Positions 1 through 6,288 of a stretch of DNA of 13,815 nt are shown here, piece by piece. Both the position numbers and the translations under genes were made by a program. The notes beneath the pieces are model-generated. The model did no database searches. It worked only from the letters and a program-made list of their open reading frames with translations, and was not told the DNA's origin. Numbering within the stretch: position 1 is the first letter of the stretch; each line of letters begins with the position of its first letter. Source of the DNA: CAYLZW01 sp964388085 (GTDB lineage Bacteria; Myxococcota; UBA727; CAYLZW01); the NCBI GenBank assembly GCA_964388085.1, contig CAYLZW010000146.1:1-13815 (forward strand), written 5' to 3'.

Positions 1-333
1 GAGCTCGGCCTCGGCGACATGTACAACTCGGACCGCGACTTCATCAAAAGCAAGATGAACGCGCTCGAGGACCACGCGAGCGGCCTCGAGGCGTTCGGCC
101 TGCACCGCCGCGACGATCGCGACGTCTGCAACGCCGTCTTCGTCGAGGGCAAGGGCGAGTTCACCGGCTCCGCGACGACGCACAAGTTCGAGGACGGCGC
201 CGTGGTGCTGCGCCAGATGGACTCGAAGACGAAGGAGTACGGCTACCGGGTCGTGCAGCCGGACACCTTCGCCGAGACGTACCGCAATAAGGACGGCTCT
301 CCGATCGACCTCGACGCGCTGCCTCGCTCGTAG
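1..333 (+). CDS. Unknown protein, C-terminal part (5' end outside window)
   Basis: The reading frame is open from base 1 and ends at TAG 331-333, so this is probably the 3' end of a longer gene. An ATG at 19 exists, but no Shine-Dalgarno sequence precedes it. About 110 residues are visible: an acidic and basic, hydrophilic stretch with no membrane helix, no signal peptide and one Cys. The end looks like a small beta-rich fold (residues such as VCNAVFVEGKGEF, then FEDGAVVLRQM and YGYRVVQPDTF). I do not recognise the family. Third-position G/C is high, which supports real coding. The gene converges on the sigma factor gene, with 44 bp between the stops. No function is proposed. Confidence 0.6.
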   Translation, partial: ELGLGDMYNSDRDFIKSKMNALEDHASGLEAFGLHRRDDRDVCNAVFVEGKGEFTGSATTHKFEDGAVVLRQMDSKTKEYGYRVVQPDTFAETYRNKDGSPIDLDALPRS

Positions 334-342
334 CTGCGGAGC

Positions 343-366
343 ACGGAATTCTCGTCTATGTTCCGT
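343..366. terminator. Possible bidirectional hairpin between convergent genes
   Basis: ACGGAA (343-348) and TTCCGT (361-366) are perfect inverted arms with a 12-nt loop. They sit in the 44-bp gap between two convergent stop codons. There is no T-run on either side and the stem is only 6 bp, so a terminator role is inferred from position alone. Confidence 0.25.
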
Positions 367-377
367 TCAGACGCGCG

Positions 378-905
378 TCACGCCGCCGTAGCGAGCTCGT
401 GCGTGCAGCAGGCCACCAGCAGCTCGCGGAGCCGCTGCTCCCCTCGTTGGATCCGCTGCTTGGCGCTCGTCAGGGACAGCCCGAGGCGCTTTGCCACGGC
501 CGGCTGGGCGAGCGCCTCGAGCTCGGCGAGCAGCAGGGCCTCCCGGTAGGTGTCGGGGAGGGCCGCGACGCACGCTTCGATGAGCGACGCGAGCTCGCGT
601 TGGACCTGCTCGCTATCGTCGGGGGGCGGCGCGGCGGCGGCCTCGAACAGCAGCGCACCCGCGCTCTGTCGTCGCTGGTGCTCCGCCACATGACCCTGCG
701 CCACCTGGTAGATCCAGGCTCCCACGCGCTCGCCGGGGCGCAGCGCGGCGATGTCACGCTGCACGTGAAGGAGGGTCTCCTGCATCACGCGCTTCTCGCC
801 CGCGGCGTCTTGTAGTCGCCTGCCGATGAAGGCGTGCAGCGCGTCCGTCAGCGCGCGCCAGACGTCTTGGGTGCAGGGCGTCGTCGAGGTCAGATAATCG
901 TTCAT
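378..905 (-). CDS. ECF-type RNA polymerase sigma factor, SigZ-like
   Basis: The 175-residue protein has the two-domain layout of group 4 (ECF) sigma factors. Region 2 is at about residues 14-80, starting DVWRAL and containing GAWIYQVAQ and a basic EHQRR end. An acidic Ala/Pro linker follows at about 88-100, then region 4 at about 104-165 with a helix-turn-helix (ALPDTYREALLL, then AVAKRLGLSLTSAKQRI). The layout and the C-terminal Cys-Cys-Thr-His-Glu at 166-170 recall SigZ-type factors, which from memory carry a similar CCHxE element. It would direct RNA polymerase to a small regulon. No anti-sigma gene is adjacent: the divergent neighbour is an ADP-ribosylglycohydrolase. The ATG at 905 has AAAGG directly against it, which is poor ribosome-site spacing, but no in-frame alternative is better. 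The family call is firm, the SigZ subgroup is tentative. Confidence 0.88.
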   Translation of the reverse strand: MNDYLTSTTPCTQDVWRALTDALHAFIGRRLQDAAGEKRVMQETLLHVQRDIAALRPGERVGAWIYQVAQGHVAEHQRRQSAGALLFEAAAAPPPDDSEQVQRELASLIEACVAALPDTYREALLLAELEALAQPAVAKRLGLSLTSAKQRIQRGEQRLRELLVACCTHELATAA

Positions 906-926
906 CCTTTGTCATAGCAACCACTT

Positions 927-941
927 CGCCACCGTGTGGCG
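927..941. promoter_or_regulatory. 15-bp dyad in the divergent sigma/ADP-ribosylglycohydrolase promoter region
   Basis: CGCCAC-CGT-GTGGCG is a perfect inverted repeat (6-bp arms, 3-bp centre). It lies in the 96-bp region between two divergent start codons (905 and 1002). Such a site could be an operator or an RNA hairpin. I found no convincing -35/-10 pair, including no clear ECF-type GGAAC motif. Short GC-rich dyads arise by chance in DNA like this. Confidence 0.25.
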
Positions 942-990
942 CGGCGCCTCGGTCTCCGCGATGCGGTACCCTCGAGAGCCAGGCGGCTCC

Positions 991-997
991 GAGGAGG
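991..997 (+). promoter_or_regulatory. Shine-Dalgarno GAGGAGG
   Basis: A strong GAGGAGG ends 4 nt before the ATG at 1002. It decides that start over in-frame codons further upstream, such as 936. Confidence 0.8.
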
Positions 998-1001
998 CAG
1001 C

Positions 1002-1976
1002 ATGGAAGCGACGCCGGACACGCTCGACGCCAGACGGGATCGCATCCGCGGGGCCGTGCTTGGGGCTGCCATCGGTGACGCCATGGGACACGCCACCGAG
1101 TTCCTCTCGCTTGCCGAGATCAAGAAGCGCTACGGCGACGAGGGCGTGCAGGGCTTCGAGCTCTGGTGGGAGAAGGGCGGGGCCCGCTTCGCGCCCTACA
1201 CCGACGACACGCAGATGGCGGAGGTCGTGTTGCGCTCGCTCCTGCACGCGCGCGCGGCCGGCACGGATCTGTCGATGACGATGGAGCACATGGCGAGGTC
1301 GTTCGTGGAGTGGGCGAACGCCCCGCAAGGCGGACATCGTGCGCCGGGAAACGCGTGCCTCGCCGGCTGCCGCGCGTTCGCGGCGGGGGTCCCCTGGTCG
1401 GAGTCCGGTGGCGCGACCGCCGGCGGCTGTGGCTCCGTCATGCGCGCGTATCCCTTCGGGGTCCTGTTCGCGCACGACGTCGAGCGCGCGGAGGAGTGGG
1501 CCGTGCAGCATTCGAAGATCACGCATCGCGATCCGATCGCGCTCGCGGCCTGTGCGGCCATGGCGGTCGGCATGGTGAGCGTGCTGCGGAGCGGCTCCGT
1601 TGGCGACGTCACGAGCGCGATGATCGAGGCCGCGGAGCGTTACTCGAAGGAGACGTCCGTAATGATCGAGCGGGCGGTCCGCGAGGCGCACGACGGCACC
1701 GACGCCGAGGTGACGCTCGATCGGCTGCGGGGCTGGGCCGCGCACGAGGCCATCGCCGCGGGCGCCTACGTCTTCGTTCGGCACGCGGACGATCCGCGCG
1801 CCGCCATTCTCGAGGGCGCCAATACGCCGGGAGACAGCGACAGCATCGCCACGCTGGCCGGTGCGCTCGTCGGCGCGCGCGGGGGAGCGTCGGCGCTGCC
1901 GGCGGAGTGGGTGGCCGGAGTCGAGCGCGCACAGGAGCTGAGCGCGCTCGCCGACGAAGCCGCGGGCGGGTCGTGA
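1002..1976 (+). CDS. ADP-ribosylglycohydrolase family protein (DraG/ARH-like)
   Basis: The 324-residue protein belongs to the family that removes ADP-ribose from modified proteins, nucleic acids or metabolites using two Mg ions. The signature runs in order: GAAIGDAMGH (21-30), the metal-binding TDDT (67-70), HRAPGN (112-117), GCGSVMR (142-148), a His-Arg-Asp-Pro segment (175-178), and GDSDSIA (277-283), the variant of the usual GDTDT metal motif. Length and motif spacing are normal, so the enzyme should be active in the cytoplasm; its substrate is unknown. The start at 1002 is set by GAGGAGG. Its stop overlaps the GTG of the TMEM220-like gene (GTGA), so the two are probably translationally coupled. 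No DarT-like or other ADP-ribosyltransferase lies nearby, so a toxin-antitoxin role is not supported. Confidence 0.93.
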   Translation: MEATPDTLDARRDRIRGAVLGAAIGDAMGHATEFLSLAEIKKRYGDEGVQGFELWWEKGGARFAPYTDDTQMAEVVLRSLLHARAAGTDLSMTMEHMARSFVEWANAPQGGHRAPGNACLAGCRAFAAGVPWSESGGATAGGCGSVMRAYPFGVLFAHDVERAEEWAVQHSKITHRDPIALAACAAMAVGMVSVLRSGSVGDVTSAMIEAAERYSKETSVMIERAVREAHDGTDAEVTLDRLRGWAAHEAIAAGAYVFVRHADDPRAAILEGANTPGDSDSIATLAGALVGARGGASALPAEWVAGVERAQELSALADEAAGGS

Positions 1977-2389
1977 AGCTCGCCGGGAGGCTCGGCTGGC
2001 GCGTGCTGAACGCCGTCATGACGGCGCTGTTCGCCTTCGGCGCCGTCGTCCAGCTCAACGACCCGGACCCCATCCTGTGGACCGCGCTCTATCTGGCCGC
2101 GGCCGCGTCTTCGCTGGCGTCAGCGCTCGCCGCGCGCGCGTTCATCATCGCCGCGCCCACCGGCATCGCGGCGCTGGTCTGGGCCTCGACCCTCGGCGCG
2201 TCCATGAGGGAGCTCGCGCCCATCCCGTCGCTGTTCGAGCAGTTCGAGATGAAGGACGTCGCCATCGAAGAGACGCGCGAGCTGCTCGGCCTCGGCATCA
2301 TCGCGCTGTGGATGCTCGTCGTGTCCGTCGTCTCGCGCCGCGCTCAAGGCCTCGCGAGCTCGTCGGGCAGCGCGCGGTCCTCGATCTGA
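1973..2389 (+). CDS. TMEM220-family four-helix membrane protein
   Basis: The 138-residue membrane protein has hydrophobic helices at about 11-27, 35-52, 56-75 and 105-120. The N-terminal stretch with VVQLNDPDP (25-33) followed by a Trp and an Ala-rich helix, and the later EETRELLGLGIIALW (99-113), match what I recall of the transmembrane protein 220 family. That family occurs in vertebrates and in many bacteria and has no established biochemical role. The GTG start at 1973 lies inside the stop of the upstream ADP-ribosylglycohydrolase gene (4-bp overlap); the only other early start is an ATG inside helix 1 and would spoil it. The 3' end overlaps the convergent membrane-protein gene by 46 bp. 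The helices and operon position are seen directly, the family name is from motif memory, and the function is unknown. Confidence 0.82.
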   Translation: MKLAGRLGWRVLNAVMTALFAFGAVVQLNDPDPILWTALYLAAAASSLASALAARAFIIAAPTGIAALVWASTLGASMRELAPIPSLFEQFEMKDVAIEETRELLGLGIIALWMLVVSVVSRRAQGLASSSGSARSSI

Positions 2390-2973
2390 AAGGCGCGCTC
2401 GATCTCCCGCTCGAAATATTGGGCCTGCTCCGGATTGTCGACGATGAAGAGCCGGTGCTCTTTGCCGCGCACGGTGGACACCTTCAGCGCGTAGCGCTCG
2501 ACGACGCGCCCGTTGCTCTTGAGGCTGCGGTCGGGCGTCACGAAGAGCTGCTCAATCTCCGCGCGCGCGAGGGCGGGAGGCCGGCGCCAGGGTAGAGGAC
2601 GGTGGCGGACGGTCAGGACGCCGCGCGACACGCTGACCTCGATGCGGTTCAACAGCCCGCGCAGCGCGAGGTAGCCCATGACGACGCCGACGGCGGCGTG
2701 CAGCGAGCCCGCGGCCGCCATGCCCCACGCGCCGGTGCCGATCGCGATGCTGAACCACACGACCAGAAAGCCGTTCCAGAGGAGCGCGAACAGCCCCACG
2801 AACCAGGCCCACACCGGGCGCGACTTCACGACGAGGGTGAAGCCGGCGTCGTGCGACGTGGCGCGGAAGCCGACGGGCAGCGCGACGCTGACGGCGTCAT
2901 CGGTGGGGAGTGGCTTCGCTTCGCGCGTGACACCGTCGGGGAGCGTGGTCTGCGTGTTCACGCTTCGGAGCAT
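2344..2973 (-). CDS. Two-helix membrane protein with a PH-like cytosolic part, unknown function
   Basis: The 209-residue protein has a polar N-terminus, a beta-like stretch (VGFRATSHDAGFTLVVKSR), then two membrane helices at about 54-78 and 84-107. A second beta-rich part with a C-terminal helix (about 110-195, ending YFEREIERAFQI) follows. A helix hairpin inserted between beta strands resembles membrane-anchored PH-like or DUF-type proteins common in myxobacteria. I cannot name a family. I chose the ATG at 2973; a TTG at 3006 would add 11 residues, and neither has a clear ribosome site. The C-terminal 46 bp overlap the end of the TMEM220-like gene on the other strand. The gene is divergent from the CBS gene. 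Whether it acts with either neighbour is not shown. Confidence 0.72.
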   Translation of the reverse strand: MLRSVNTQTTLPDGVTREAKPLPTDDAVSVALPVGFRATSHDAGFTLVVKSRPVWAWFVGLFALLWNGFLVVWFSIAIGTGAWGMAAAGSLHAAVGVVMGYLALRGLLNRIEVSVSRGVLTVRHRPLPWRRPPALARAEIEQLFVTPDRSLKSNGRVVERYALKVSTVRGKEHRLFIVDNPEQAQYFEREIERAFQIEDRALPDELARP

Positions 2974-3232
2974 AGTCTGCGCCGGCGTCGGGGGGCCGCG
3001 GCGCAAAAGCGGGCCGTCCGTTTCCGTCGCGCGCCGCTTGTCTCACCTCTACCGACAGCATCATTGGGTCGCTGGCAGGAGGAGCGTGGCGCCAGCGCTC
3101 GCTCTGACGCCGCCTCCGCGAGCCTTGGCCGAGGCCGGATTCGCCGCACGGCTGGCACGTTGCTTCCAATAGGGAGCGAAGTGCGCAGCCCCGCCACATC
3201 CCCCCCGCCACACCCCCCGCCGAGGAGGCTCC
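2974..3232. promoter_or_regulatory. Divergent intergenic region upstream of the membrane-protein and CBS genes
   Basis: This 259-bp region holds no supported gene. It contains one inverted repeat, CGCTGGC (3070-3076) and GCCAGCG (3091-3097), with a 14-nt spacer. A C-rich stretch at 3198-3219 carries two near copies of GCCACA followed by 6-7 C. Promoters for both neighbours should lie here, but I cannot point to a convincing -35/-10 pair. Confidence 0.35.
3222..3228 (+). promoter_or_regulatory. Shine-Dalgarno GAGGAGG
   Basis: GAGGAGG ends 4 nt before the ATG at 3233 and fixes the start of the CBS-domain gene. Confidence 0.8.
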
Positions 3233-3733
3233 ATGCTCCCCAACAAGACCGCCGCGGACTTCATGCGAACGAAGCCAGTGACGCTCTCCCCCGACATGGA
3301 CCTCTCGACGGCGATGAAGGTGTTCCGCAAGCACATGCTCTCGGGGGCGCCGGTCGTCGACGCCCGCGGCCACCTCGTCGGCTTCCTGTCCGAGAAGGAC
3401 TGTCTGCGCACGCTCGTCAGCCGCGTCTACTTCTCGCATCCCGGCGCCCGGGTCGGGGAGCTCATGTCGCGCGAGGTCCGCACCATCACGCTCGAGGCGA
3501 GCCTGCAGCAGGTGGCGGACATCTTCATGAGCACCGCCTACCGGCGCCTCCCCGTCGTGCACGGTGACCTGCTCGTCGGTCAGGTGAGCCGCGGCGACTT
3601 CCTCCAGGTGCTGCACAACCTGATGGGCCAGGAGAACAGCGCGCTCCCCGTCGGACACGAGCGGCTCGCGCACGAGTCCCACGATCTCCTGCGTGAGGTC
3701 GTCGGGCCGGGCCTGCTGCGTCGCTTCGCGTAG
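3233..3733 (+). CDS. Stand-alone CBS-pair protein
   Basis: The 166-residue cytoplasmic protein consists of two CBS motifs and a short tail. CBS1 spans about 8-60 (ADFMRTKPVTLSPDMDL, then SGAPVVDARGHLVGFLSEKDCL). CBS2 spans about 74-130 (VGELMSREVRTITLEASL, then RRLPVVHGDLLVGQVSRGDF). The two form a Bateman module, a fold that usually binds adenine nucleotides such as AMP, ATP or SAM and relays energy state to a partner. No catalytic domain is attached, so it would act as a free sensor or regulator. The tail (131-166) is polar with His-Glu pairs and no recognised motif. The start is fixed by GAGGAGG. It is monocistronic: the next gene on this strand begins 186 bp on with its own ribosome site. 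Its partner is unknown. Confidence 0.92.
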   Translation: MLPNKTAADFMRTKPVTLSPDMDLSTAMKVFRKHMLSGAPVVDARGHLVGFLSEKDCLRTLVSRVYFSHPGARVGELMSREVRTITLEASLQQVADIFMSTAYRRLPVVHGDLLVGQVSRGDFLQVLHNLMGQENSALPVGHERLAHESHDLLREVVGPGLLRRFA

Positions 3734-3786
3734 CGGATGGGCGCGCGGGCCTCTCGCCTGTTCTACTGGAAGCGTGTTCTCGACGG

Positions 3787-3822
3787 ACGCTGCCGTCCTC
3801 GAAGCGGTGCCAACGGCAGCGT
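3787..3822 (+). terminator. 10-bp inverted repeat after the CBS gene
   Basis: ACGCTGCCGT (3787-3796) and ACGGCAGCGT (3813-3822) are perfect 10-bp inverted arms with a 16-nt loop. They start 54 bp after the CBS stop and end 98 bp before the next start. This is the best hairpin in the non-coding parts of the window. It lacks a following T-run, so it may be a Rho-independent-like terminator or an operator for the downstream lipoprotein gene. Confidence 0.45.
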
Positions 3823-3903
3823 TAGTTCGGCCATACAGAACAACGCCATTCCAAAGCTTCCGATTCACCGACCGATGGCCGGCGCGTACCTTCCTCGCAT
3901 CAC

Positions 3904-3912
3904 AAGAGGAGG
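3904..3912 (+). promoter_or_regulatory. Shine-Dalgarno AAGAGGAGG
   Basis: AAGAGGAGG ends 7 nt before the ATG at 3920. It selects this start, which begins a lipoprotein signal peptide, over the in-frame ATG at 3737, which would bury that signal. Confidence 0.85.
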
Positions 3913-3919
3913 CGCCGCC

Positions 3920-5317
3920 ATGCGCACGCTCAGCAACGCTCCGCTCCTGGCTCTGCTCCTGGTCTCCGTCGGTTGCTCCATCGTCGAGGCTCCGCTGCCG
4001 GAGCACGCCGAGGAGATCACGAGCGAGCAGGTCGCCATCGTCGATCCGCTCCCGCCGCCGGCGGTTCAGGAGGCGCCGCCGGATGCGTGCGAGCATCCCT
4101 CGCTCACGTCGCCACCCGACGAGAGCGTCGAGCAGAGCCTCCTGCGCGAGGCGGCCTGCCTCGAAGAGACGTTCGGCGATGACGGCTGCCCCGATACGCG
4201 CGTGACGCGCTCGTTCGACTCCGCCGGTCGGGTGTCGAAGGAAGTGTTCGAGGTGCTCGACCCTTCGTTGAACGCCTACACCTACGTGCCGATCGCGTCA
4301 CACGTGCGCACCTTCCGCTATGACGACGCGGGTCACGTCCTGCTCGAGGAGACCGATGAGCTCCTCGACGGCAGCGTCGATGCGCGGGTGTCGCGTGTGT
4401 ACGACGAAGCCGGGCGCTTGCGGCAGCAGAGCGAGGACCTCCCCTGGGGCGGCAGCGAGCACAAGACCTTTGACGAGGAGGGTCGCGAGCTCGAGGTCGT
4501 GTTCGAGAGCGAGGACGGCAGCCACTGGACCACCGTGCGCACCTTCACGAGCGACGGGCGGCCGCTGCTCGACGAGACCACCACCGACGTTCCCGGGCAG
4601 GAGGACTACCTGCAGCGCACCACCTGGAGCTACGACGACGACGGCCGTCCGCTCAGCAGCGTGCGTGAAGTCGACAGCGGCAGCGGCGCCTCGTCCGTGA
4701 GCACGCTCACCTGGTTCTACGAGGGCGGCGTCGCGGTGCGCACGGAGGAGCGCTCGATCTTCCGCGGCTACGCGTACCAGACGGCCGATCGCGTCGTCAT
4801 CAGCGAGCTCGACGAGCGCGGCAACGCCATTCGCGTGCTCGAGGACCAATCCGAGGACGGCGTCATCGACGCCATCGCCACCTACACGTTCGACGCCGGC
4901 GATCGCAAGACCTCCGAGCTGCACACCGACGGCAGCGGCGGCATCGTGTACCAGCACCAGACCTTCAGTTTCGACGACGAGGGCCGCCTGGTCGAGAGCC
5001 GCTGGCTGCCGACCAGCGGCCTGTACGGGACGACGTCGACCTGGACGGAGCGCCGCAGCTACGACGACGCCGGCCTGCTCGCGAGCGTCGAGCTCAGCCA
5101 GGACGACGTGCGCTCGTCCATGACGACCTTCCGCTACGACCGCCTCGGCCAGCCGACGCTCGAGACGACCGATTGGGGCGCGGACGGCAGCGTGGAGCAG
5201 GAGCGGAGGTGGGAGCGCGATGCGCAGGGAAATCTGCTGTCCACGAGCTTCACCGATGAGCGCGGCACAACGCTGCGGAGCCGGCTCGGCTACGGATGCT
5301 TCGACCCCGCGCTGTAG
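3920..5317 (+). CDS. Lipoprotein made of degenerate YD/RHS-like repeats
   Basis: The 465-residue protein begins with a lipoprotein signal peptide (MRTLSN, then a Leu-rich core) ending SVGC with the lipidated Cys at 19. The -3 Ser makes this a slightly atypical lipobox. A Pro/Glu-rich linker follows to about residue 95. The rest is about a dozen repeats of 22-30 residues with the core aromatic-Asp-x-x-Gly-Arg/Asn, for example YDDAG (134), YDEAG (161), FDEEG (184), YDDDG (238), FDDEG (351), YDDAG (381) and YDRLG (406). These resemble YD repeats of RHS proteins and should form an elongated beta structure on the outer membrane. There is no RHS core and no toxin domain; the chain ends soon after a Cys at 460. 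Three more Cys (57, 80, 90) precede the repeats. A role in adhesion or as a surface scaffold is only a guess. Its stop touches the stop of the convergent SWIM gene. Confidence 0.85.
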   Translation: MRTLSNAPLLALLLVSVGCSIVEAPLPEHAEEITSEQVAIVDPLPPPAVQEAPPDACEHPSLTSPPDESVEQSLLREAACLEETFGDDGCPDTRVTRSFDSAGRVSKEVFEVLDPSLNAYTYVPIASHVRTFRYDDAGHVLLEETDELLDGSVDARVSRVYDEAGRLRQQSEDLPWGGSEHKTFDEEGRELEVVFESEDGSHWTTVRTFTSDGRPLLDETTTDVPGQEDYLQRTTWSYDDDGRPLSSVREVDSGSGASSVSTLTWFYEGGVAVRTEERSIFRGYAYQTADRVVISELDERGNAIRVLEDQSEDGVIDAIATYTFDAGDRKTSELHTDGSGGIVYQHQTFSFDDEGRLVESRWLPTSGLYGTTSTWTERRSYDDAGLLASVELSQDDVRSSMTTFRYDRLGQPTLETTDWGADGSVEQERRWERDAQGNLLSTSFTDERGTTLRSRLGYGCFDPAL

Positions 5318-6288
5318 CTACCGCGCGCGCTTCTTCGCGCCGGGCTTCTTCTTCGCGCCGGGCTTCTTCTTCGCGCCGGGCTTCTTCTTCGCGCCGNNNN
5401 NNNNNNNNNNNNNNNNNNNNNNNNNNNNNNNNNNNNNNNNNNNNNNNNNNNNNNNNNNNNNNNNNNNNNNNNNNNNNNNNNNNNNNNNNNNNNNNNGGGC
5501 TTCTTCTTCGCGCCGGGCTTCTTCTTCGCGCCGGGCTTCTTCTTCGCGCCGGGCTTCTTCTTCGAGGTCGGAGCCGGGACGTCCAGCTCGATGCCGAACA
5601 CGTCCATCAGCGAGGCGTCGTCGAGGACGCGGGCGGTCTTGGAGCGCCGCTGCAAGCCCGCGCCGCTGCTCGCCACGACGAGCTCAGCCTGGTCCACCTG
5701 ACGCAGCGTGAAGAGCAGCTCCGGCTCGCTGTCGAGGCGGGCGCCGACGCCATAGAGCACCGCCGCGATGTGCTTGCAGAGCATGGCGACGTCGGGACAC
5801 GAGCAGCGCAAATGAATCTGCCGCGGCGCCGGGAACATGCCGCCGTCGCGCTTGCTCAACACCCGCATGACGTCGTCGGACAGGTCCCCTGACAGGAGCT
5901 CGACGACCGAGCCGATGCGGCCGCCGCACTCCTTCGCCAGCGCCTTCCAGCTCGGCGTCGCGAGCGGATCGATGCTGACCTCCACGTCGTAAATGTCCGA
6001 GCCGCTGACGAGCGCCGTGATGACCCCGGGCGCGATGTCGAGGTGCATCACTGAGCCATTGCGCACGTACGTCCGGCCGCGTGGCAGCCGGCTCGCGAAG
6101 TCGCTGTAGCGCTCGAGGTTGTCGCACCACGCGCTTCCCCAGAACGTGCGCGCGATCTTCCTGCCGGAGATGACGACGGGGGCGAGGCGCTCGCCGGCCT
6201 TCTCGAGCTCCGCCGCTCGCCGCGCGGCCTGCCGTCGTCGCTCGGCCACGGGGACGTACGCTGGAAAACCTCCCTCCCACGCTGCCAT
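5318..6288 (-). CDS. SWIM zinc-finger protein with Lys-rich repeat tail (interrupted by assembly gap)
   Basis: The protein has a SWIM zinc finger at 162-173, C-S-C-x6-C-K-H, matching the CxCxnCxH signature. The upstream WGSAWCDNLERYSDF...RGRTYVRNG block (49-78) is typical of bacterial SWIM proteins found with SNF2 ATPases. After about residue 240 it becomes a tandem GAKKKP tail, cut by 100 N. Beyond the gap, the frame that continues GAKKKP ends KKRAR and then TAG at 5318-5320. The N-run as written shifts the frame and would give a false end at 5290 with an Arg-rich tail. The start ATG at 6288 overlaps the SNF2 stop (TGATG) and has GAGGAGG at 6302-6296. It probably binds DNA and works with the SNF2 ATPase; the tail would add non-specific DNA contact. 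Its true length is unknown. Confidence 0.88.
5342..5568 (-). repeat. 18-bp tandem repeat coding GAKKKP, broken by the gap
   Basis: Three exact 18-bp units lie at 5342-5395 and three more at 5497-5550, each flanked by a partial unit. Each unit codes Gly-Ala-Lys-Lys-Lys-Pro on the minus strand. Units are identical at the DNA level, which suggests recent expansion and explains the failed assembly. Confidence 0.92.
5397..5496. other. Assembly gap (100 N)
   Basis: Exactly 100 undetermined bases lie inside the 18-bp repeat. For the repeat to stay in phase the missing length must be 17 modulo 18, which 100 is not, so 100 looks like a placeholder. Confidence 0.97.

Noticed and set aside
1002..1976. 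DarTG-like ADP-ribosylation toxin-antitoxin
   Set aside because: No ADP-ribosyltransferase gene is adjacent, and the enzyme is a DraG/ARH-type hydrolase, not a macrodomain antitoxin.
3153..3165. Sigma-54-like TGGCAC...TTGC upstream of the CBS gene
   Set aside because: Only 6 bases separate the GG and GC doublets; the -24/-12 promoter needs 10, so the spacing excludes it.
2897..4096. Minus-strand 399-residue open frame over the CBS gene
   Set aside because: It covers the antisense of a clear CBS-pair protein and two intergenic regions, and has no recognisable motif.
3920..5317. RHS polymorphic toxin
   Set aside because: There is no RHS core motif, no toxin domain and no immunity gene; the protein is short and lipid-anchored.
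5342..5568. CRISPR array or other non-coding repeat
   Set aside because: The 18-bp units are contiguous, have no spacers and are in frame with the SWIM gene; the 27-bp and 6-bp repeats elsewhere are likewise coding.
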